Made by a program: the position numbers and the translations under genes. Positions 1 through 4,970 of a stretch of 5,906 nt of DNA are shown piece after piece. The DNA is from Rhodospirillales bacterium (GTDB lineage: Bacteria > Pseudomonadota > Alphaproteobacteria > Rhodospirillales > JADHTD01). Position 1 is the stretch's first letter; each line of letters begins with the position of its first letter. The stretch spans positions 1-5,906 of the forward strand of contig JADHTD010000187.1 in the NCBI GenBank assembly GCA_016776525.1, written 5' to 3'. Under the pieces are notes generated by a model. The model had not been told where the DNA came from. It searched no databases and saw only the letters and a list, made by a program, of their open reading frames with translations.

Positions 1-1
1 C

Positions 2-610
2 AATCCAGCCCTTGAGGTCGAAAAATATCGCGCTCACGTCATGGAGACGACCGGTGCGGCGCTTGATGACGACGGCCGGGCGCTGTTGGAAGAAGACCTG
101 AATTCGCCTTGTACAGAGGAAATTGCTGTATTCCAGGCCTTTGCCCGCACGGTTGATCAGGCCCGCGACCGGGTCGTTATCCTCGACACGGCGCCGACGG
201 GCCATACCATCCTTTTGCTCGATGCCGCCGAAGCCTACCACCGGGAAGTTAGCCGGCTAGCCAGTGACGTGCCCGAAGCGGTGAGCAAGCTTTTGCCGCG
301 CCTGCGCGATCCGGACTTCACGCGGGTCTTCGTCTGCACTCTGGCGGAAGCAACGCCGGTGCATGAAGCCGCGGATTTGCAGAAAGACCTGCGCCGGGCC
401 GGTATCGAACCCTCGGCCTGGATCATCAACCAGAGCCTGGCGCCCCTGAACGTATGCGATCCCATACTCAAGGCCCGCAAGGCTCAGGAATTAAAATACA
501 TCGCCGAGGTGATGAAGGACCACGCCAAACATACCGTGCTGGTGGCGTGGCGGGACGACGAGGAGGCCGGTGACGCCGCCGAACAGGGGCGCGGGTCCAA
601 CGCGGCTTAA
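2..610 (+). CDS. arsA: ArsA arsenite-transporting ATPase, C-terminal part (5' end outside the window)
   Basis: This is the last 202 residues of ArsA, the soluble ATPase that binds arsenite and couples ATP hydrolysis to the ArsB-type efflux pump at the inner membrane. The frame is open from position 2 and matches the family before the first internal ATG at 41, so that ATG is not the start. Visible landmarks are SPCTEEIAVF (Cys codon at 110-112, in the region that carries metalloid-binding cysteines in ArsA proteins) and DTAPTGHT at 185-208, the signature of the signal-transduction segment linking the nucleotide and metalloid sites. Further family stretches are TPVHEAADLQKDLRRAGIEP and WIINQSL. 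The Walker A loop must lie upstream and is not visible, so I cannot tell a one-domain from a two-domain ArsA. The tail after about residue 185 is low-complexity and acidic. The stop overlaps that of the convergent arsR, and no terminator lies between them. Confidence 0.93.
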   Translation, partial: NPALEVEKYRAHVMETTGAALDDDGRALLEEDLNSPCTEEIAVFQAFARTVDQARDRVVILDTAPTGHTILLLDAAEAYHREVSRLASDVPEAVSKLLPRLRDPDFTRVFVCTLAEATPVHEAADLQKDLRRAGIEPSAWIINQSLAPLNVCDPILKARKAQELKYIAEVMKDHAKHTVLVAWRDDEEAGDAAEQGRGSNAA

Positions 611-1020
611 CTTGCCGCCCTTGAAGAACCTTTCCGGTTCGGCTTGTCGGCAAAGAAATGACGCCCTTCTCCGCACAGTGTTTCCAGCGGCACGGCATTG
701 ACCGTGTCCAGGCGCGTCCTGTCTTCGGCAATGACGGGGTCGTCATCGAGGATACCCTGCATTAGCCCTAAGACCGGTGGCGCGTAAGGGTTGTTGTCGT
801 GCTTGGACAGCCGGTAGAAGACCCAGCGCCCTTCTTTTCGCTGTGACAGCAGCCCGGCCATTTTTAGCAGCGACAGGTGTTTCGACACCGTCGCCGGGGC
901 CAGCCCCAGGATTGCCGTGACCTGACACACGCATAACTCTCCCGGTTCCAGCATCTTGAGAATTCGAACACGGGTCGGGTCGGCGATGGAGCGGCTGACG
1001 GATTCAAAGAATTCCAGCAT
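607..1020 (-). CDS. arsR: ArsR/SmtB-family metalloid-responsive repressor
   Basis: This 137-residue winged-helix repressor would bind DNA as a dimer and release it when arsenite or antimonite binds. Residues 9-24 (SRSIADPTRVRILKML) are the typical ArsR opening. ELCVCQV at 28-34 carries C30 and C32, matching the C32/C34 pair of the plasmid R773 ArsR; the third R773 cysteine is replaced by T35. The recognition helix is around 41-53 (APATVSKHLSLLK) and the beta wing is at 60-70 (QRKEGRWVFYR). The tail is longer than in the smallest ArsR proteins and has another cysteine, C116, in PLETLCG. The start is the ATG at 1020-1018; its ribosome-binding site is weak (only a GGTGG about 10 bases upstream). 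The gene is convergent with arsA and divergent from the liv operon, an unusual place for an ars repressor, which usually heads its operon. Likely targets are its own promoter and an ars promoter outside the window. Confidence 0.93.
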   Translation of the reverse strand: MLEFFESVSRSIADPTRVRILKMLEPGELCVCQVTAILGLAPATVSKHLSLLKMAGLLSQRKEGRWVFYRLSKHDNNPYAPPVLGLMQGILDDDPVIAEDRTRLDTVNAVPLETLCGEGRHFFADKPNRKGSSRAAS

Positions 1021-1073
1021 TTTTCTTAAACCACCGATTTAGCCTATTGACGAAATAACGAAAACACCCGAGT

Positions 1074-1089
1074 ATTTTATACCATAAAA
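1074..1089 (-). promoter_or_regulatory. Possible arsR -10 region overlapped by an inverted repeat
   Basis: On the minus strand TATAAAAT (1081-1074) resembles a -10 element about 55 bases upstream of the arsR start. It overlaps a perfect inverted repeat on the plus strand, TTTTAT (1075-1080), ACC, ATAAAA (1084-1089). ArsR-family repressors commonly autoregulate by binding short AT-rich inverted repeats at their own promoter, so this is a candidate operator. No good -35 hexamer at the usual spacing was found, so the promoter part is weak. Confidence 0.3.
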
Positions 1090-1113
1090 GAAACGCCCCG
1101 TATTTCTGAAAAC

Positions 1114-1149
1114 ATTTGCACCGAAAACATAATTTGCACAGAAAACATA
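1114..1149. repeat. Tandem 18-bp direct repeat, two copies
   Basis: ATTTGCACCGAAAACATA (1114-1131) is followed directly by ATTTGCACAGAAAACATA (1132-1149), with one mismatch in 18. The core GAAAACAT also occurs at 1108-1115, giving three copies spaced 15 and 18 bases apart, and GAAAACA occurs once more at 1060-1066. Direct repeats near 1.5-2 helical turns in a promoter region suggest an array of binding sites for one regulator, but no known operator is recognised. Confidence 0.75.
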
Positions 1150-1155
1150 AAAAGT

Positions 1156-1198
1156 AAGGTTTTTTCGGAATTTAATTCCGTATTAGCCAAAAACCACC
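1156..1198. repeat. 43-bp direct repeat with palindrome, copy 1
   Basis: This segment is repeated 158 bp downstream at 1314-1356. Its core is a perfect inverted repeat, CGGAATT-T-AATTCCG (1166-1180). GGTTTTT (1158-1164) and AAAAACC (1189-1195) can form an outer stem, and alternatively GGTT can pair with AGCC at 1185-1188 using one G-T wobble. There is no T-run after the stem on either strand, so it does not look like an intrinsic terminator. It is probably an operator or part of a duplicated leader. Confidence 0.75.
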
Positions 1199-1236
1199 CG
1201 AAGAATAGGGACTATCTCTCGTGATATGCACTCAGC

Positions 1237-1249
1237 GCATGGCCCATGC
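1237..1249. repeat. 13-bp palindrome upstream of the livH promoter candidate
   Basis: GCATGG-C-CCATGC is a perfect 6-bp inverted repeat with a one-base centre. It ends 13 bases upstream of the candidate -35 hexamer for livH, a position compatible with an activator or repressor site. The regulator is not identified, and a palindrome this short can occur by chance. Confidence 0.4.
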
Positions 1250-1262
1250 TCGTTTGTGTTAG

Positions 1263-1291
1263 TTGACGGGAACACTCTCCAGCGGTTTTAT
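1263..1291 (+). promoter_or_regulatory. Candidate sigma70-type promoter for the liv operon
   Basis: TTGACG (1263-1268) matches five of six bases of the -35 consensus. It is followed after exactly 17 bases by TTTTAT (1286-1291), which matches four of six bases of the -10 consensus. Transcription would begin near 1298, leaving a leader of about 70 bases that contains the second 43-bp repeat and the livH ribosome-binding site. The start site is predicted from the hexamers only. Confidence 0.45.
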
Positions 1292-1313
1292 CAACGGGGG
1301 AATTCATTTTTTA

Positions 1314-1356
1314 AAGGCTTTTATCGGAAATCAATTCCGTTTTAGCCAAAACCACC
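1314..1356. repeat. 43-bp direct repeat with palindrome, copy 2, in the livH leader
   Basis: This is the second copy of the repeat at 1156-1198, differing by four substitutions and two single-base indels (about 38 of 44 aligned columns identical). The inner palindrome is CGGAA (1325-1329) and TTCCG (1335-1339). GGCT (1316-1319) can pair with AGCC (1344-1347), so a two-tier hairpin could form in the mRNA, ending about ten bases before the livH Shine-Dalgarno. It could act as DNA (operator) or RNA (leader structure); the sequence does not decide between them. Confidence 0.7.
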
Positions 1357-1363
1357 AAGGGGA
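1357..1363 (+). promoter_or_regulatory. Shine-Dalgarno that fixes the livH GTG start
   Basis: AAGGGGA lies 7 bases before GTG at 1371. No comparable site precedes the in-frame TTG at 1263, and the protein similarity to LivH begins right after the GTG. This makes 1371 the preferred start. Confidence 0.85.
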
Positions 1364-1370
1364 TGATCGA

Positions 1371-2240
1371 GTGTTTGGCCAGCAGGTCATCAGCGGTTTG
1401 GCGACAGGGAGCCTCTATGCCCTAACCGCCGTCGCTGTGGTGGTCGTTTTCCGCAATACCCGCACTATCAATCTGGCGCAAGGCGATTTTTCCATGATCG
1501 GTGCCTTCATGGCGCTGATTTTCATCAAAGATCTAGGCTTGAATTATTACGTTTCCTTAGGCCTGGCCGTTGTTTTCTGTATAGGTCTGGGCATCCTAGT
1601 GGAACGGCTGGTCATGCGCCCGATCGCCGATTCAGACTGGTTGACACTGTTTACGGCAACGCTGGGCGTTTATTACATCCTGCATGGCGTGGCCGGATGG
1701 TTTTGGGGCCGCGACACCAAGGCCTTTCCCGTCACCTTCGACCCTACACCGATTAAGGTTATCGGCGGGCTTCTCAGCCAAGGCCATCTGATCAACATGG
1801 CCTGGGCGGTGGCGATCGGTGCCGCACTCTATTATTTCTTTAAGTACACCAAGCAGGGCATTGCCATGCGGGCCGTCACCGACGATCCGGAAACGGCGGA
1901 ACTCATGGGCATACCGGTGCGTTTCATCGTGCTTTTGACATGGGGCATGGCCGGGTTTCTCGCCGCCTTCGTCGGCGTACTGATCGCGCCGATCATTTAT
2001 GTCGCGCCCGAGATGATGGACGAGGTCCTGATCAAGGGATACGTGGCCGCCGTCTTCGGAGGCCTGTATTCGATCCCCGGTGCCATCGTCGGCGCACTGC
2101 TGATCGGGGTGACGGAAAATCTGGCGGGCGGTTACCTGGGATCGGAATTCAAAACGGTGACAGCGTTTATTATGATCGTCATGCTGCTGGCGTTCAGGCC
2201 TCAAGGCCTTTTTGGCATCCAGCACCGCCGTGAGGTTTGA
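1371..2240 (+). CDS. livH: HAAT-family ABC transporter permease LivH
   Basis: This 289-residue inner-membrane permease forms the translocation channel with LivM. I start it at GTG 1371 because of the strong Shine-Dalgarno and because MFGQQVISGLATGSLYALTA is the normal LivH N-terminus; the in-frame extension back to TTG 1263 is not family-like and would run through the repeat and palindrome. Family signatures are TINLAQGDFSMIGAF (residues 32-46, corresponding to the usual INFAHGE/D-F motif) and the cytoplasmic coupling segment GIAMRAVTDDPETAELMGIPV (163-183) that contacts the ATPases. Others are GGLYSIPGAIVGALLIGVTEN (230-250) and a C-terminal FRPQGLFG. Hydrophobic stretches consistent with membrane helices lie near 8-27, 40-52, 60-80, 93-112, 142-157, 185-211, 224-248 and 262-275. 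The length is normal for LivH. The stop TGA is followed immediately by the livM ATG, so translation is probably coupled. Confidence 0.95.
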   Translation: MFGQQVISGLATGSLYALTAVAVVVVFRNTRTINLAQGDFSMIGAFMALIFIKDLGLNYYVSLGLAVVFCIGLGILVERLVMRPIADSDWLTLFTATLGVYYILHGVAGWFWGRDTKAFPVTFDPTPIKVIGGLLSQGHLINMAWAVAIGAALYYFFKYTKQGIAMRAVTDDPETAELMGIPVRFIVLLTWGMAGFLAAFVGVLIAPIIYVAPEMMDEVLIKGYVAAVFGGLYSIPGAIVGALLIGVTENLAGGYLGSEFKTVTAFIMIVMLLAFRPQGLFGIQHRREV

Positions 2241-3275
2241 ATGGCCGAACAAAACACCATCCAAACCCGCACCGATAAGTTGAAGCAGAAATTCGGGCGC
2301 CAGAACTGGCTCGCCGCAGGTGTTTTGTTCTTGGCTGCCCTAGCCTTTCCCATTTTTCCGGGGGTGGAAGGCTGGATGGCGTCGCAGGCGTCCCTAATCA
2401 TCCTTTACATCATCGCCGCCCAGGGCGTCAGCGTTCTGACCGGCTACACAGGCCTGGTGACCGTCGGCCATGGAGGATTTCTCGCCATCGGGGCATATAC
2501 GTCGGCGCTGTTGACCAAGTATTTTGCCGTTGACCTGCTGGTCGGGATCATTGCCGGCGGCTTGATGGCGGCTTTTATCGGATTTCTTCTGGGGCTGATC
2601 TTCCTCCGCCTGTCCGGAGCCTTCATGGCTATCGGCACGCTGGGCTTTGCGTTTTTTATCGGCACCGTTGCTAACAACGTCCCCATCTTCCAGGGCCGGG
2701 AAGGAATTTCCCTGCCGCCCAATCGTATCCTGGGGCTGGAGATCGAGGATTTAGGGTTTTACTACGTATCCCTTTTCACCATCGGCCTCATCACCCTTTT
2801 CATTTATGGTATAGTTCGATCAGGCGTGGGACGGGCGTTCATGGCGCTTAGGGATTCGGAACGGGCGGCGGAAAGCGCCGGCATCAACCGCGTTTTCTAC
2901 CGCACACTGGCTTTTTCCATAAGCGCTTTCATCACCGGGGTCGCCGGTGTGCTCAACGCTCATATCGTCAATTACGTGTCGGCCGAGGTCTATGCCGACA
3001 TATGGTATTCCGTCGATTTCCTTGTCGCTACCGTGGTCGGCGGGTCGGCTGTTCTGATGGGGCCGTTCATCGGCGGAATCTTCGTCGTCATGGTGCCGTT
3101 CTTTTTTGAAACACTGGCCGACTTCGCCTACATCCTCAAAGGTGTGGTGCTGATCGCCGTGTTGCTGATGGCTCCCGCCGGTATCGCCGATCTGTTGGCC
3201 AGGCCATTCCGCGCCCTGAGACGCCGCCAACTTGAGCAGGCTGAAACCGGTTCGACCAACGAGGCCAAGCCATGA
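2241..3275 (+). CDS. livM: HAAT-family ABC transporter permease LivM
   Basis: This 344-residue inner-membrane permease is the partner of LivH. A polar N-terminus of about 22 residues precedes the first membrane helix. Family landmarks are GYTGLVTVGHGGFLAIGAYTSALL (residues 68-91, the LivM counterpart of the LivH channel motif) and RLSGAFMAIGTLGFAFF (123-139). They continue with FQGREGIS (150-157, where LivM proteins usually have a TGG-x-GI/L turn), the coupling helix GVGRAFMALRDSERAAESAGIN (195-216) and LAFSISAFITGVAGVLNAH (223-241). Helices are likely near 23-40, 50-68, 80-95, 98-122, 127-143, 173-192, 222-241, 259-288 and 297-312. The charged C-terminus (RALRRRQ...) should be cytoplasmic. 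GAGGT at 2232-2236 is a short Shine-Dalgarno inside the livH end. The gene ends in an ATGA overlap with livG. Length and motifs are ordinary. Confidence 0.95.
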   Translation: MAEQNTIQTRTDKLKQKFGRQNWLAAGVLFLAALAFPIFPGVEGWMASQASLIILYIIAAQGVSVLTGYTGLVTVGHGGFLAIGAYTSALLTKYFAVDLLVGIIAGGLMAAFIGFLLGLIFLRLSGAFMAIGTLGFAFFIGTVANNVPIFQGREGISLPPNRILGLEIEDLGFYYVSLFTIGLITLFIYGIVRSGVGRAFMALRDSERAAESAGINRVFYRTLAFSISAFITGVAGVLNAHIVNYVSAEVYADIWYSVDFLVATVVGGSAVLMGPFIGGIFVVMVPFFFETLADFAYILKGVVLIAVLLMAPAGIADLLARPFRALRRRQLEQAETGSTNEAKP

Positions 3276-4036
3276 GCGCGCATCTCCATTGCGAAAACGT
3301 CACCGTCAGCTTTGGCGGCGTCGTCGCGTGCAACAAGATTTCGTTGGATGTCGAGGAAGGCAAGGTGGTCGGCCTGATCGGCCCCAATGGCGCCGGCAAA
3401 ACAACCCTGTTTAATGTTCTCAGCCGTTTCCAAAACGTCGATGAGGGCGAGGTCTATTTGCGCGATAAGCCCATTACGGGGCTCAAGGCCCATCAAATCA
3501 TTCAGCTCGGCATGGCGCGTACGTTCCAGAACATCAACCTGTTCAACGAACAGACGACCCTGGACAACATTCTGATCGGCGCCCACAGGCTTCTCGGCAA
3601 CCCCTTCGCCGACATGCTGGCCTTGCCATCGTCCAGGCGCATTGAAGCCAAGCTCAGGGACCGCGCCGTTCAATTAGCGGAATCGCTGCACCTTCAGGGC
3701 GAGCTGGACAATCTGGTCAGGAACCTTCCCTACGGCATGCAGAAACGGGTGGAACTGGCGCGCGCACTTGCCGCCGAGCCAGACATCATCCTACTCGATG
3801 AACCGGTAGCCGGCTGCAACGAAGAGGAAACCTCGGAGCTCAAGGCGATCATCAAACGGGTCAACGAGGAATTCGGCATCACCATTCTTCTGGTGGAACA
3901 CGACATGTCCATGGTGATGACGGTCTGCGACTATATCCACGTCATCAATTTCGGCGCAAATCTAGCCGACGGAACGCCGTCCGACATTCAGACCAACCGC
4001 GACGTCATCAACGCCTACCTGGGGGAGGACCATTAA
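3272..4036 (+). CDS. livG: HAAT-family ABC transporter ATP-binding protein LivG
   Basis: This 254-residue cytoplasmic ATPase is the partner of LivF in powering LivHM. Walker A is GPNGAGKTT at 37-45, the Q-loop is Q86 in TFQNINLF, and Walker B is IILLDEP at 172-178 with the catalytic Glu at 177. The switch His is H210 in VEHDM. The ABC signature reads LPYGMQ (152-157) rather than LSGGQ; a Pro at the Ser position is a known variant among LivG proteins. The D-loop region reads AGCNEEE where LivG usually has AGMNPxE. The long insert between the Q-loop and the signature (about 104-148) and the C-terminal DVINAYLGEDH are typical of LivG. Translation starts in the ATGA overlap with the livM stop. 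All catalytic residues are present, so the protein should be active. Confidence 0.95.
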   Translation: MSAHLHCENVTVSFGGVVACNKISLDVEEGKVVGLIGPNGAGKTTLFNVLSRFQNVDEGEVYLRDKPITGLKAHQIIQLGMARTFQNINLFNEQTTLDNILIGAHRLLGNPFADMLALPSSRRIEAKLRDRAVQLAESLHLQGELDNLVRNLPYGMQKRVELARALAAEPDIILLDEPVAGCNEEETSELKAIIKRVNEEFGITILLVEHDMSMVMTVCDYIHVINFGANLADGTPSDIQTNRDVINAYLGEDH

Positions 4037-4755
4037 TGGCCCTGCTTCGCCTTGATAACGTTGAAGCCAATTACGGCGCCGTCCGGGCGTTGCAGGGAAT
4101 TTCCCTAGCCATCGAGGAAGGGTCCATCGTGACACTGCTGGGTGCTAACGGGGCAGGTAAATCGACGACCCTGAAGTCGATCTCCGGCACGGTCCAACCG
4201 TCGGGGGGGACGATTGAATTCGAAGGCAAGCCGTTGGGCGGCCTGACCACCAACCAGATTGTGAAATTGGGCATCGCCCAGGTTCCCGAAGGACGCAAGA
4301 TATTCAAGGACCTGACAGTAACGGAAAACCTGAACATGGGTGCCTATTCGCGCAAGGACACACCCGGCATCGCAAGCGACCTTGAATTGGTGCTGGATCT
4401 TTTCCCGGTACTCAAAGAGCGCAGCCGCCAACTCGGCGGGTCCCTGTCCGGCGGCGAGCAGCAGATGCTGGCCATCGGACGCGGCCTGATGGCTAGGCCC
4501 CGGTTGCTGTTGCTGGACGAGCCGTCCCTGGGGTTGGCGCCGATCATTATTAGCGAAATTTTCAATACGCTCCGCACCATCAACAAGGAACACAGAATGA
4601 CCCTGTTGGTGGTCGAGCAGAACGCCAATGTAGCGCTTAAAAACGCCGATTACGGGTATGTCTTGCAAGTCGGGCGAATCGCCGTTGAAGGCACGGTGGA
4701 TGAACTCGGGAAGAACAAGGATGTCGTCAATTCGTACATGGGGGCGCAGGAATAA
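4036..4755 (+). CDS. livF: HAAT-family ABC transporter ATP-binding protein LivF
   Basis: This 239-residue cytoplasmic ATPase is the second nucleotide-binding subunit of the transporter. Walker A is GANGAGKST at 36-44 and the Q-loop is Q82 in QVPEGRKIF, the hallmark that separates LivF from LivG. The ABC signature is LSGGEQQ at 137-143. Walker B is LLLLDEP at 157-163, followed by SLGLAP. The usual switch His is replaced by Gln in VVEQN (192-196), which is normal for LivF. The C-terminus DVVNSYMGAQE also fits. The start ATG shares its A with the livG stop (TAATG), and GGAGGA at 4024-4029 lies 6 bases upstream, so the gene has both coupling and its own good ribosome-binding site. Length is normal. 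Confidence 0.95.
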   Translation: MALLRLDNVEANYGAVRALQGISLAIEEGSIVTLLGANGAGKSTTLKSISGTVQPSGGTIEFEGKPLGGLTTNQIVKLGIAQVPEGRKIFKDLTVTENLNMGAYSRKDTPGIASDLELVLDLFPVLKERSRQLGGSLSGGEQQMLAIGRGLMARPRLLLLDEPSLGLAPIIISEIFNTLRTINKEHRMTLLVVEQNANVALKNADYGYVLQVGRIAVEGTVDELGKNKDVVNSYMGAQE

Positions 4756-4809
4756 CCATCCCCGCCCAATGAGGAAAAGACGAAGACACGAAAGAATTTT
4801 AAGGAATTG

Positions 4810-4824
4810 CGGTGACGGTTACCG
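4810..4824 (+). other. Potential RNA hairpin 1 in the livF/binding-protein leader
   Basis: CGGTGA (4810-4815) can pair with TTACCG (4819-4824) through six pairs, one of them a G-U wobble, around a CGG loop. It is the first of three hairpins in the 215 bases between livF and the binding-protein gene. It is small and weakly supported on its own. Confidence 0.35.
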
Positions 4825-4838
4825 GTTCGCCGCGAAAG

Positions 4839-4876
4839 GGCTTTTGGCCGGGTTGCCTTATTAAGGGCCACAAGCC
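4839..4876 (+). other. Potential RNA hairpin 2 in the livF/binding-protein leader
   Basis: GGCTTTTGGCC (4839-4849) pairs with GGCCACAAGCC (4866-4876) with one mismatch in 11, around a 16-base loop. No T-run follows, so it is not a standard intrinsic terminator. Such a structure could block 3'-to-5' exonucleases or divide the transcript into parts of different stability. Confidence 0.5.
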
Positions 4877-4896
4877 AATGGGATGCTCACGACGGG

Positions 4897-4913
4897 TTCC
4901 GGTTTGACCGGAA
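4897..4913 (+). other. Potential RNA hairpin 3 in the livF/binding-protein leader
   Basis: TTCCGGT (4897-4903), TTG loop, ACCGGAA (4907-4913) is a perfect 7-bp stem. CGGG (4893-4896) and CCCG (4919-4922) could extend it across a 5-base bulge. Only a TTTT at 4933-4936 follows, after a G-rich stretch, so termination is doubtful. The stem ends about 43 bases before the Shine-Dalgarno of the binding-protein gene. Confidence 0.55.
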
Positions 4914-4955
4914 ATAATCCCGCCGGGGGTAGTTTTGAGAAGCACTCCAACCTTT

Positions 4956-4963
4956 GGGAGGAA
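4956..4963 (+). promoter_or_regulatory. Strong Shine-Dalgarno of the binding-protein gene
   Basis: GGGAGGAA lies 7 bases before the ATG at 4971. It is the strongest ribosome-binding site in the window, in keeping with the excess of binding protein over membrane subunits usual in such importers. Confidence 0.85.
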
Positions 4964-4970
4964 TAGATAA

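Larger units (their letters stand above)
1021..1370. other. AT-rich regulatory intergenic region between divergent arsR and livH
   Basis: These 350 bases contain no convincing gene and are clearly more AT-rich than the flanking coding DNA. They carry, from left to right: the arsR leader with a 6-bp inverted repeat over a TATAAA on the minus strand; a tandem 18-bp repeat; the first copy of a 43-bp repeat; a 13-bp palindrome; a promoter-like pair of hexamers facing livH; the second copy of the 43-bp repeat; and the livH Shine-Dalgarno. Control sites for both arsR and the liv operon must be here, unless livH is read from elsewhere. No intrinsic terminator with a T-run is visible on either strand. 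Confidence 0.8.

Noticed and set aside
1226..1345. Small ORF of 39 codons in the ars/liv intergenic region
   Set aside because: It has no convincing ribosome-binding site, resembles no family I know, and overlaps the livH promoter and repeat copy 2. It is not rich in Leu/Ile/Val, as an attenuation leader peptide would be.
1263..1370. N-terminal extension of livH from TTG 1263
   Set aside because: It has no Shine-Dalgarno and no LivH-like residues, and it overlaps the promoter candidate and repeat copy 2. GTG 1371 has an excellent Shine-Dalgarno and the family N-terminus.
1632..2264. Antisense open frame of 210 codons opposite livH
   Set aside because: It is a shadow of the livH coding frame: His/Arg/Asp-rich composition, no recognisable domain and no ribosome-binding site.
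3725..3742. LivG signature LPYGMQ as a defective ABC signature
   Set aside because: A Pro in place of the Ser of LSGGQ occurs in many LivG proteins, and Walker A, Walker B, Q-loop and switch His are all intact, so there is no sign of inactivation.
4609..4623. Loss of the switch His in LivF (VVEQN)
   Set aside because: Gln at this position is the normal state in LivF subunits and not a damaging change.
4769..4864. Small ORF of 31 codons (start MRKRRRHER) after livF
   Set aside because: The bases before the ATG are CCCGCCCA, so there is no Shine-Dalgarno. It runs through two of the RNA hairpins and lacks a run of regulatory codons. It is more likely non-coding leader.
4893..4936. Intrinsic terminator before the binding-protein gene
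   Set aside because: The hairpin is followed by a bulged GC segment and only four Ts some 20 bases later, which does not fit the usual stem plus immediate T-run.
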